A program made the translations under genes and the position numbers. From positions 8,984,001-9,048,000 of the forward strand of contig NC_091017.1 of assembly GCF_041296385.1 (NCBI RefSeq): DNA of 64,000 bases, read 5' to 3'. This document shows, in pieces, positions 23,401 through 34,516 of this stretch; positions within the stretch are counted from its first letter, which is position 1, and each line of letters begins with the position of its first letter. The stretch is from Aphelocoma coerulescens (lineage: Eukaryota; Chordata; Aves; Passeriformes; Corvidae). The notes under the pieces are model-generated. The model had not been told where the DNA came from, did no database searches, and saw only the letters and a list, made by a program, of their open reading frames with translations.

Positions 23401-26400
23401 GCTGTTGCTGTTTATAACGATACAGAGGATGGAGTAGAATGGTTCAGCCATGTTGGCTCGACAGTTTTATAGATGTAAAAGGATCAATTAAATCTGTATT
23501 TCTGGCATTTTTGTGAGATAACAGCACAGATTTGTGAGGTAAGAAGGTATTGTTTCTTTGTTTAATTGGGTATCATCCTTGATGAATGGATGTTTAAGAA
23601 ATCATGGGACTGTACCAGTTTAACTTGAACAAAGAATGGAATTTGGCATAACGTAGATTGGGATAATGCCATCTTATCATTTGCACAGATATGATTTAAA
23701 AGTGTAATCTCTTTAAATTTTGGTTTCGTGAGGCTGCAGTTGATTACAGTGTTTTATTAACTGAAGTAAGGCAATATGTCTTGCACATTATTTCTGAAGT
23801 ATTCATGTAGCTGTACTGCTTTATATAGAACTGCTAAAAATCTATCAGTAAAAAATATCACCTGACACTGTTTCTTGTTAGATAAAATTTTGAAATATGC
23901 AAGCATCTCAAAATAAATCTTGATGCAAACTTGGGAAGTAAGAGGTTCTGATCTCCAAAGAAATAAAGACTCGAAATTGCCATGGGAAACAGACTAGATG
24001 CTGAACAACACTTACCTACCCACAGGACACGTAGAGCAGGTGAAATACAAAGCTCCTGTGGAGTCTTTTAATATTACTTGTGACTCCTCTGGAAGTACTA
24101 ATTTTGAGTCTGACAGCACAGTCAGTAGGGGAACTCAGTTAATGTGTGTTTGTTGTCTCTGAGATGGCAGCTATGAGGTCCTGCTGGGAGGGTAGTTTTT
24201 TGTAATGTGAGCACCTGTCCGCTTGGGAATGGGCACAGACCCCAGGGAGTTTGGAACTAAGTCACTCAAGAGCTGTGAGTGATAATGACTTTCATGCTAG
24301 AGGCACTATTTAATTCAGCAACCCTCATGATTTCACACATTTGTGAGAGATGATGCATCTTTAAGAAATTGAGGGTTTTAACACACACTGATTCATAATG
24401 TAAAACCAGAAGATATTCATTTTTAAAGGATTTTCAAAAGCAAAACACTACTACTTTAAAATAGGTTTAACTATTCAGTGCAAGAGCTACAACAGATGTC
24501 AAAATCCAAAGCAGACCCTATGTGGAACTGGGAAAAATTGCAAGTTGGGGAGCAGCTAAAACTCACCATGAGCACCTCTGCTGTGTTTGCTTTCTGTCTG
24601 GGTGCCTGAGCATGCTTCTGTCCTCTGAGGTCTGGTGTATGTGTGGGTTTATCACCCAAATATTTCTTTTAAGACCTGTATTTAGGTGGTGTCCTTGGCA
24701 AACACTTTAAAAAAACTGGTGGCTTTTGATACTTAGAGGGGAGTGAAAGTCCTTGGTTTTTTTCTTTCCAGTTCATCTAGAAGATGCAGAGATGTTGGCA
24801 GGTGGCAATAGATGCTGCTTGTTAAAAGATTGGATGGAACTCTCTCCAGAGATACCTTTCTTCTGTGTCGGCCTCTTAGTGGGTTACAACTCTCAGGCAT
24901 TTGGGCATGTTATTTACCTCCCCTGTTGCAACAGTTCTGTCACACAGAAAAGCAAATTAATTTAGAATTCTGGAGCGGATACAGCTTGTGAGCTTCTGAC
25001 TTGCTTATTTGGGGTTTGGAGATGGGAGTTTTGCTTTAGCATCTTTTAGAACAAAATTACTTTGATGGCCGCCAGTTAAATCAAACTGATTTGCTAGTCT
25101 TTATTAGAATTATGGCATCAATATTTTAGCTTGCTTAACTTTGTTCTTAGAGGGATATATTTCAAATTCTTATTACTCATCTTTGTTTACTTATTTTCTT
25201 TGTACGGAAACATGCTTTGATATGGAAAATATTATACTCAGTCTAACTTCAAATGCCTGTATATAGATGCTTGTTGGAAAGGGTACATTGTAACTTACCA
25301 GATAGATTTTAAATTCAACATCTGCAATCACTTCATGATTCTTCCAGTACTGATAGTAATGGCAGATAGGTTCCTAAATAAGTTAATAGATCAGATGGCA
25401 CTGAAAGCTGCAAAGATTCTGGGATGACTTGATGGAAATTAGCACAAGATTTTATCTTCAGGTAAAGGACTGTGCAAGCTGCAGTAGCCAAGAGTAAATG
25501 ATGGCACTCCTTGTGTCACATCTACATTGAAAGTAAATTTTTGTTATCCTGCACCACAGCTTCTAGTATTCAACACAAAATGAGAAGTCACCTCTGTTTT
25601 TAGTGGTTGGCTAAAAAAACTTTTGCTGTTGTGTTTCCCCAGGTTGTCTGAGAACCCTGCTGAGGGTTGAGACATCCTAGTGCAGATGACTCAGTTTGAC
25701 CTCACACTTCTGTGTAGTAAGTTTAGTTACTCATCTAAGTTCTACTTTCTGAGCATTCTTTGAGGTCCCCTCATCTTTTCTGATACTGTTGGTCTGTACT
25801 CCCCATTTTCTCTTTCTTTTCTCAAGAGTTTATGATCATTAAGGTCCAGCCTCATAACTTTGTGCTCAGCCCCCTCACTCATCTATGGGCAGCCAGAAGC
25901 ATACTAAACAATTCAGCATCAATTTTCCAATGTTCATTATTGCACATGCAATTATTGTGAAGACTGCTGGAAATCTGCTAAATGCCAAAAACCTCAAAAG
26001 TCTGCCTAAAAGAAACAGAATGCTGACAGTCTATTCATCACTGCTCTTTAAATGTTATGTTTTTCTGCGTAAGTATGACAATGTGTTGTGTCAAACAATG
26101 CAACACATCTAGGGAACAGGCTGCTCACTGGTTAGCTGTCTTTTCACTTCTAAATGGTTCAAGTCAGACCAGTCTGCCTCCAGTCTTTGGCTACACCCCA
26201 CATATACCTCAGATTGTGAGCAATGCTAAATTTTTTGACAAGTTATAGTGAGTTTTGTTTAAAAGTGTACATTGTAATTCCCAGCTGTCTTTTTTTTGCT
26301 AATGAAACCAAACTCTCTTTCACATCCTTACATGAAGTTCTGAGGTTTTCCCAAGGTGAATGAATAATACTAGTGGTCTCATCTGCCTGTCTCACCTCGT

Positions 26401-26562
26401 TCTTGCTCACTTCTTAAAGCTGAAATTTTGGATTTAAAAAAATTGCAGTTGTTTCATATAAATAAGAAACCACTGGGTTTCTTAAAGCACTATAGATAAA
26501 TGCCAACACTCTAATCTTACAGAACAATTCATGCATTCATCATAATAATTTTATGGCACTTA
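20431..26562. other. Unassigned non-coding sequence
   Basis: AT-rich, with A runs at about 21197-21208 and 22493-22504. No transposable element is recognisable. The part at 21370-21680 is free of simple repeats and may be conserved. A strong polypyrimidine-AG at about 24776 precedes a 30-base segment and a GT, but it is stopped in one frame and out of phase with the segment at 30143. Confidence 0.5.
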
Positions 26563-26750
26563 TCATAGAATCGCAAAATGGGCTGAGATGGAAGGGACCC
26601 ATCAGAAACATTGAGTCCAACTCCTGGCCCTGCACAGGACACCCCAAGAACAACAACATGTGCCTGAAAGCATTGTCCAAACACTTCTTGAACTCTGGCT
26701 TGGTGCTGTGACCACTTCTGTGGGGAACCCATTCCAGTGCTCAACAACAC
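26563..26750 (-). mobile_element. CR1 LINE 3' fragment
   Basis: The plus strand starts TCATAGAATCGCAAAATGGG, the reverse complement of the CR1 terminal octamer tail, and goes on through GGAAGGGACCCATCAGAAAC, TTGAGTCCAACTCCTGGCCC, GCACAGGACACCCCAAGAA and ends in CCATTCCAGTGCTCAACAAC. All are familiar parts of avian CR1. The LINE lies on the minus strand with its 3' end at 26563. At about 190 bp it is the best-preserved CR1 piece here, truncated at the 5' end as usual. Confidence 0.92.
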
Positions 26751-29700
26751 TATTTATGTAGCTATTTTTACATGGCTTTTGTTCTGTTTACTGGTGGTGA
26801 TAGATTCTTCTTTGATTTTTGACTGTATATCTTAATATTCATATTTCAGGGTTAACTGTATCTTATTAGTTACTTCAGGAAGGGCCTTCAGTTTATTGAT
26901 TTACGCTGCCAATAATGCTCTTTTCTGATAATTTCAAATTACCGTAGTGTCTAGTAAAAAAATAAAGGAACCTTAGCATCAGTGGTTTGCATGACAACTT
27001 TCCACTGTTATTTTACAGATCAAAAAAACACACTTTGAAACTTAGAAGAAGATCAATTTCTAGAATTTTGTCTTGTATCTTGAAAACATACATGTATCTC
27101 AATTATATTATGCTTGTATACTTTTGTCATGCTATCTTTCTTTATGCATATTTTTGCTTCTGGAAGAAATGTGGAATAAGGAAGCCTTGTAATGTGCTGT
27201 GTCTCATACTTGAAGAATGTTAACTGCGCATTTGGCAAGTGTCAAGGGCACATATATGTTCTGTTCACTTGACTTGATTACCAAAAAAAGTTCATATTTT
27301 TGCATAATTTTTTCTTAGTTTTTCATATTTTGATTGTAATGAACTGTGTAATTTTCCCATTATATTTTTTACCAGTGGTATCTCTGCAATAAGATGCATA
27401 ATAAAGGCATTATCAATTTGTAGTAGATATTTCCCAGCTCCCTTTAGACTGATTCCCAAGCTAAGTAGAATCAGTCTGAGCCCTAAATGATAATTTTTAT
27501 TGATAATGACATCAGGAAAATGGCAAAAATTGCTGATGCTACTATGATTTTTAAAAAGTCAGTAAAAATAGTGGATGGCATGATTATATTATGCTTGGAG
27601 ATTTGAAGATATTTCTTGTCGTATTTTATAACCAAATCAAGCTATGAATGGAAAGGGTGCCGTTAGATTTCAGCACAATGGTCTCTACTGGATATTTGCA
27701 GTGTGAAATTAGAAATAATTGTGCTTTTCCTTGGTATTTTAATGTTTGTTATTTTTGGGAGTTTTAGGATGCTGACCTGGTGCTTTCTCTATCATATAAG
27801 TCATATAAATCTTACCTAAGCTCAAAAAGGTGCTTAAGATCATGAATTTCTGCTTCTCACCCACAGTTAATTAGGGATGTAGAGGTTCTGAGATGCTCAA
27901 GCAGCAGGAAGCCATGGCCACTTCTCAGAAACTCCACGAAGGTGCAATGTGATGTTCTTTAAAGCTTAGTGCTAAGATTTGGCTCAGAATAGGCTTGTTC
28001 TCCTCACCTGCTGTTGCTCTTGTGTCCTGTCTCAGAGACTACTTAGAAACAATCGTGATGCTAAATACCTGAAATTGTCATTATGAATGACTTTAGAGAA
28101 TGACATAAAGGAGATCAATGGTATATAAAGGAGAAACCTCAGTATTTGAGGGAAATTGTCTCTGATGTATGAGGCCTCTTCAATTTGCATATCTCCCCTC
28201 GAAAGTGCTACTCCCTTCAGCTGCTTTGAGACCCACCATCTCAGTGTCATTTTGAAAAGCTGCAAAAGGTGTGTTGGTTTTCTCTTCATGGCTCTCAGCC
28301 TGAGCCCCCTCTGCTCTCTGCAGGAATTACCTTTCTCCAGTGCAGGTTAAACAGGTAGCACAGGAGTCTCCTGACTTCTTACTGGGGTTGTGGAGTCTGG
28401 TGAAGTCTAAATGCAGGCCCGGTGTTCATCTTTGCTTTTTGAGTATTTTTCTTCTCCAATCATACTGAAATTAAGTGTAAGCCACGATTAAGCACAAATA
28501 AATGTCACTCATACCCATAATTAGGCACAGCTAAGGGTGAAACCAATAATAAGTTTAAAATTAAAGTTTCTTTATGCTTTAGTTTATATCTTTCTTAGTT
28601 GTCTAGAAAGACAATATAACAGCTCTGGCTGGATTCCATTTTTCCTCTCCTAAAAAGAGAGCACTTAGTGTTGATCCTGTACTACTGAAAAACAGGCTGC
28701 TTAACTTAGACTGTTAGAGACCTAGAAAATAACCAGAAATGTGTGTCTTGGTGACTCATTTTTGATGTAAATAGTTTTGTGAAATTTATTTATAGAACAC
28801 ATGTATAAAAGCATAAAGTTGGCCTTTTTTTTCTGTACAATGCATAACACCAAAACATATGATTTGGAATAATTTGTAAATTTAAGCAGCAATATTTACT
28901 TGGCAGACAGTGCTGCCAAGATGGAAGCAATTGATAAAAACTAAAAGAAATGAGTGATTAATTCATTTAATAGAATGATGGAACAATTTAAAAGTCATTG
29001 TGGAAAACAGTAAGAAACCAGCATTTAAGTGGCCTGCCACTACAGGACCAACTTGAACTTATTCTATAGCAAACAATGAAAATGAACACCTAGAAAAAAG
29101 AGCAATTAAGGATAAAGCAACTAAAATGTCAGGTTACTAACCCTTAAATATTGCATATTGTTCTGCTGAAAAAAATAACCCTTTGGATTAATACTGCTAA
29201 AGTGAGAATTTGGATCAAGATACATAAATATTTCATCTTTTTTTCTTTTTTAATTTAATATATAGAAGAAAAGAATATTGACTATATTAAAGCATCCCAA
29301 TAATTTTGAAGTGATCTTTGAAGAATGAGCTTCAGGTTCCAGTAATTGCTTTGCTTCAAAAGAACTACTTTCTCAAGAGAAATTCTAAAAAAAATAAAAA
29401 CACGGCCTCATCAGAACTATGTGTTGGCAAGGAAATACTAGATAAGTTAAAACATCAGACTGTTTATTTTGGGTTTTTTTAGGAAATACTAAAGGCTCAC
29501 ATATTCCCTCTAAAATCTTGGAAGGAATAAAAATACTTCACAGCTGCCCAGTTTAAGGTCAGTAGTTTTGTGGTTCTTCTGGGTGAAAGCTTGATCCCAA
29601 AAGACAATCCTTCTCCCTCATAGCAGCATTATAAAGGGCTAGATCCTCTTAGAATTAAAGTAATAGCTGAAATTTGGCAAAAGAAATGGGTAAAACCCCT

Positions 29701-32700
29701 GGATCTCTACTAAATTTTTGGCATTAGATGGTTTTTTTTCTGCATCTTTCAGGGACCTTCTCATCCTAGTAGGTTACCACTGTCAACCCCTAGCTGTATC
29801 TTGTCATTTCTTTCTTGGGAATTTGAAAAATCTGGCTATAATAATCAGCCCGGTTTCAGACATCTTTAACTAATTCCCTATCTTCATGTGGCATTTAGTT
29901 CATTTTGAACTTTGTCTACTTTCCTATTTTACCCATAAAAAATAAGATTTCAACGTTGATAACAATACCAAGTAATACAATGCACACCATAAGGAAAATA
30001 CTGCAGTACTTTTGCCAGTCTACCATCTTTTTCCAGTAGTCAGATTGCTATGAATCTGTACTGGGTGGGGAATAAAATCCAATATTTGCTATTCTACTTT
30101 TTGCTTTCCATCCCTCTCTCTTATTTTCCTCTGATGTTTTAGGTCACTCTAACCAAACGAGCAATGGAAAAGGAGTAAGTTCATCCTTTAAACCAAGTCC
30201 AGTTTCAGACTAGATGTGTTCAATGCCTTGCCTTTGTTTCTTCCTCTCCTTGAAACAGACTGTAGTAACAGATCTGTACTGCTGGTCATTATCAAAGCCT
30301 GAAGTCATGACCTATGCTTTCAGTGGAAGTGCCAGAGTTATGCTGACAGCTTTGAATTCCTCATCCTCTTCTGTCAGTGACAGGTCGTTATTTCATTGAC
30401 ATAACAGGTCCTTGACACATCCACTCCCCTATATAATAAAATTAATAAACAGAGCAGTGTTTCCTATTGTGATTTTACTCACAAAGAGAAATATCATCAA
30501 AATTTCTGGATAAATTATTTTATTTAAAATTCTACTAGCACCCGCCACTCTACTTTGTTTTAAATTCCAGGTCTGTACACTAATTTAAATTTGGGTTCAC
30601 GCTTGTTGCAATTCCTCACATGTGTATGGGTCTGCACAGGGCGTGCAGATGCAGATAATTATCTTGGATGGCTGTTAGGACCTACTTGCAAATACACAAA
30701 AGCAGGCACAGTCATGGTCTGCTCAAATACATGAAGAGAGTGGCATCTTTCTGTTAAATTTATGCTGATTTCAGGCTTTGGATTGTACAGGAAAAAAGCC
30801 CTAAATTCCTATACAAAATGTAAGCACACGAATGGTACCTCTGTTTAAAAATGAGGCCCTGGATATATAGTAGGCAATGTAGAAGTTTAGTAGCTAGATC
30901 ACCAGTCATTAGAAATGTCAGTTGCAATAATTTCAGATTTATTCATAGGGAGTTCACATCTGAAGACAACTCCAAAGGGGCATGCTTCCAATAAAAAGAA
31001 AACCTCAAAGGCCAGCTTCCTATTGTAGTTGATTTAGTACTCTTTTTCTTTACATAACTTGACACATACTGGCCTGATTACACTTTTGCCCTAGCTTGAC
31101 AAAGACTAGTTCTGACTTGATGTGGTAAAATGAGAGGAGATTCTGATGTGACTTAAAAGTTGTAAGTGAAATGCACTTGGTCTTCCTCAGCACGGAAGAG
31201 AGTTTCTTGTAACTGCCAGGCTCCAAAAATTGTCTGTAAGGGCTGAATTACTTTTCTTCCTGATTTTGTAATTGTGGCTTTTAATATTAGAGCTCAGCAG
31301 ACATGGGGGCACACAGAGTGAAAAGGCTGGAGCTGATGTGGTGACATATACCCAAGTACAAAAGAAATCAGGGAACATTAGAGTGCTAACAGTGGCTGGT
31401 TGTGCATATGTATACCTCTAGGGCTGCATTCATTAGGACAAATTCTGTAAGGTCAGGGAGATGGGGAAGGCTGGTACAGAACCTTTTTGATGTACATTAA
31501 GGTTTTCCTGAGTGCAGTGGAGTTATTTGGTAGACTAAGAGGAGATGTGATGGACTTCATTGACCCATAAGGTCTCAGCCTTCATGCAGGTGAACTGAAT
31601 GCATCTTCTCACTGAAACTTAATATTTCCTCCTACTCATATACTTCTGGGAGAAATGGTAATGAAATAACAGGAAAATAGTTTAATTCCCTCCTTCATAT
31701 GGAAAAACAAGTGCAAGAAGGCCTTTTTCAGTTTTTTATCCTTGGTTAATGAGATGAAATGTCTTAAAAGTTATATTAAGGTGAATGTAAATAATTAAAG
31801 GAGAGGTTCTAATATGCATTGTTGACCCTCACCAGCCTCTCTATGAAAGGAATTTGGCATGTTATCGTCTTTCCTCTCCATGCATAATAATTTTCAAACC
31901 TACAGGTTTTGAAAGACCCTGACTTCATTCTGTATGTGGGTACCCAGCAAGAAGGTCTGGAGTTTCAAAGTATCTTCCATCCTCTTCAATTTACATGTAA
32001 ACATATCCAGCAAGATAAATGACAATTGTTGCTTGTAGGCAGTGTGGCAAAAAATATAATTGAAATATCGTTCCTGGTATTGCACTTCTGCTTCTCAGTA
32101 TGGAAACCATGTCTATGCAACCCCTAAGCACATACATCTCAAAGAGAGGGAAAAAGAAACTTCTTGAGTGAGAAAAAATGCTTTTTCAATAATTAGAGGC
32201 CATCATCCATCCAAAAATAGGAGAAAAAAGCCAATTAGTTTCCTTTACTATGGACATAATTTGGTCCACTGACCTCACTGAAAAATGTTGATCTTGGGCC
32301 TTATGGTATGTTTCCAGAAGATAAACTGGGATCTAAATCTACAGCAAATTATCTGTTTTAAGGTGCCTTGCACTTAATGCAAAGGAGGAAAGACCTCATG
32401 AACTGACAAATGAAATAATATTCCTTCTTTTTCTGAAAGACATAAAATTCTGGAACAAAACCTTCGATTTAAGGTGAGAAAGTAACTATTGAAATGATCT
32501 TTTTCGTAATTTTTGCACAAAGACTGCATATTTTATCAGCTGTTCTACATACAGTTGCCGCAAATTCTGCTCTTAGTGCAAAAGCTTTCCTTACAGATTT
32601 TTGCAGCCTCTGTCTATGCTGAATGGATCAGAGATGGATCCGAAGTTTCCTGATCTCTTAGCAGACCAAATCACTTGGACTAATATTCTGCCTCTCATGG

Positions 32701-33023
32701 GCGTTTTCTAATGTGGGCTCAAAACCATACTGCATTACCAGAATAAGCTTTTGCTCAGAGTGCCATGTGAATACATCCTAAATTTCATTCTTTAGTGTTA
32801 CATCTCTTAATTTCTAAATAATGTGTCTAATTTCACAACTTTTCCCATCACCATATGTTGAAATGTGAGAAGCAAGGTTATGCGAGTACCCTTATGGCAG
32901 TATGGTGGCTGTTTCAATGCTTTCCTAAACTGAGTAGCATAATATGTTTATGAGCTCTAACTCACCAGAGTGGATACAGGTTGATGTTGAAAAGCCGGAC
33001 ATGCCTGTTTCCCTGAACCATGT
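26751..33023. other. Unassigned non-coding sequence
   Basis: AT-rich, without recognisable repeats. Two short segments with good splice signals on the plus strand, 30143-30174 and 32440-32473, lie here and are described as a lead. Other open frames are short and show no motifs. Confidence 0.5.
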
Positions 33024-33168
33024 TGTAGCGGGTTTGGTTTGTAACCGGGCAGAAACTCCAATTTAGTGTAGTGATTTGGTCCAAAATACTCATTACTATT
33101 TACCCTCTGTGAGACAAGAATTAGGAGAAATGCAAAGCAGGCACCAAACTTGCAAGAATATAAAGAAG

Positions 33169-33174
33169 TTTATT
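33169..33174 (-). terminator. Poly(A) signal of the large LTR
   Basis: TTTATT on the plus strand, AATAAA on the minus, placed near the 3' end of the element and supporting its minus orientation. Confidence 0.6.
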
Positions 33175-33605
33175 AATAGACCTAAAAGAAGAAAAAAGTC
33201 ATACCATACCTTCAGAACACTTCTCCTCCCCCCCTCCACCTTTCTCCCTTCTCCCACTGACAATGTAAAAAGACAACCCTTGAGATGTTCAGTCTGTTTA
33301 TCACTTCCATAGTAACCTTGTTCAGTCCATTTAGGAAGAGGAGTCTCTCTTGCCCATGCTATGAAAACATTATCACAACGAGACAGCCACCTGGGTTGGT
33401 TCTCTGCTCGCATGTGAGTCCCTTCCCCCGACTTGCAGCTTTTCCCACAACTGCTTTTGAGGGTCCACTCTTGAATTACTGGGGTACAATTTTAAGGTTG
33501 AGCTGTTCAGAAATAAAAGTTCTCTTCACCCATCTCTGGGAGCATTTCATCTCTAAGAACAGAGGCCCTCCTCCTTCCCTGGGAGCAAAGGGTCCTCCTC
33601 ATCTT

Positions 33606-33641
33606 CATCTCTAGGACCATCTCTGGGAGCATCTCTAGGAG
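33606..33641. repeat. 12-bp tandem repeat, three units
   Basis: CATCTCTAGGAC, CATCTCTGGGAG and CATCTCTAGGAG follow each other without gaps. Further single CATCTCT units lie at 33531, 33549 and 33689, so the array was probably larger. It lies inside the LTR. Confidence 0.85.
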
Positions 33642-34076
33642 CTGAGGTCTTCTCCTTTTCCATATGGAGCAAAAGTCCTCATCACTTCCATCTCTCCCTG
33701 TTCAAACTTCTCATCAAATTACAGCTGCGTCAGCATCTGCTTATCTCAGCGCAGATATCTTGTGTGCTTTTGCTCACAAGTACAAGTTGAACACTCCACC
33801 CCCCCAATGCCTTCATGAAATTACAACAGGTACTCTGATATATCATAGCTTTACAACAGAATTTCAGCTTTAAGCATCTCCTCTTTCTTCTCCCTCAGGT
33901 TTTCAGCTCTTCACAGCAATAAAAGGGTTAATCTTACCTAGGCCTTGCAGATGGAATTTCGCTTATCGCTGTTGCTCCCATGATCTTTTGCCAGACAGCG
34001 GGGCAGCTTCAGCTGAATCTTGGCCGCACTGGAGAGGGGGAGCCGCGCCACTCCATCTGCATATAGCAGGGATGCA

Positions 34077-34104
34077 GGGGGGGAGGGCGTGGGGCGGGGG
34101 GGGG
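34077..34104 (+). promoter_or_regulatory. G-quadruplex motif in the large LTR
   Basis: Four G runs of 7, 3, 4 and 9 bases are separated by loops A, CGT and C, satisfying G3+N1-7 four times with very short loops. It lies on the strand opposite to LTR transcription, so the LTR RNA would carry the C-rich side. Confidence 0.75.
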
Positions 34105-34508
34105 TGGTCCGTGGATGGAACAGGTCCATCGACTCCAGGATGGCCGTGGCCCAGCCCGGCCTGGCCCAAGCAGGGCCTGGGCCTGGCCCATTGGCCTCGC
34201 ACGGGGCCCGCAGCCACCTGTCCCAGCGCCGGAAACGAGAGAGAGCTTGGGGGGGGAGTTTGTCTATTCTTAAGTGTGTATCACAGAGGCGGTCACAACT
34301 TTAAGTGGCTTAAAGAATTGTCCATATTCAAACTGGCCAGCTGATAGGTTCTATCAGGTCCCAGAGGAAGCTGTAAGCACCCCTTAGCAAGGACATCCCT
34401 TCCGGGACTATGCTTGCTAACCCATGATACGTGTGAATCTAAGCTCATGGATTGCCAGCTTGTATGTGGCTGAGGTGAAAAAAAAGAAAAGACACAAAAC
34501 CCACTAAA

Positions 34509-34516
34509 ATGCAAAT
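34509..34516 (-). promoter_or_regulatory. Octamer (POU) site in the LTR 5' part
   Basis: ATGCAAAT, ATTTGCAT on the minus strand, is a perfect octamer lying about 70 bases inside the inferred start of the LTR, where U3 enhancers lie. Confidence 0.5.

Noticed and set aside
24777..24806. 30-base segment after a strong polypyrimidine-AG
   Set aside because: The donor is weak, one frame is stopped, and its phase does not fit the next candidate at 30143.
33963..34344. Overlapping frames of 60-118 codons in the GC-rich block as genes or as a CpG-island first exon
   Set aside because: They occur on both strands in several phases because stops are rare in GC-rich sequence, and the block has LTR-like ends and poly(A) signal. 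A host CpG island is not fully excluded.
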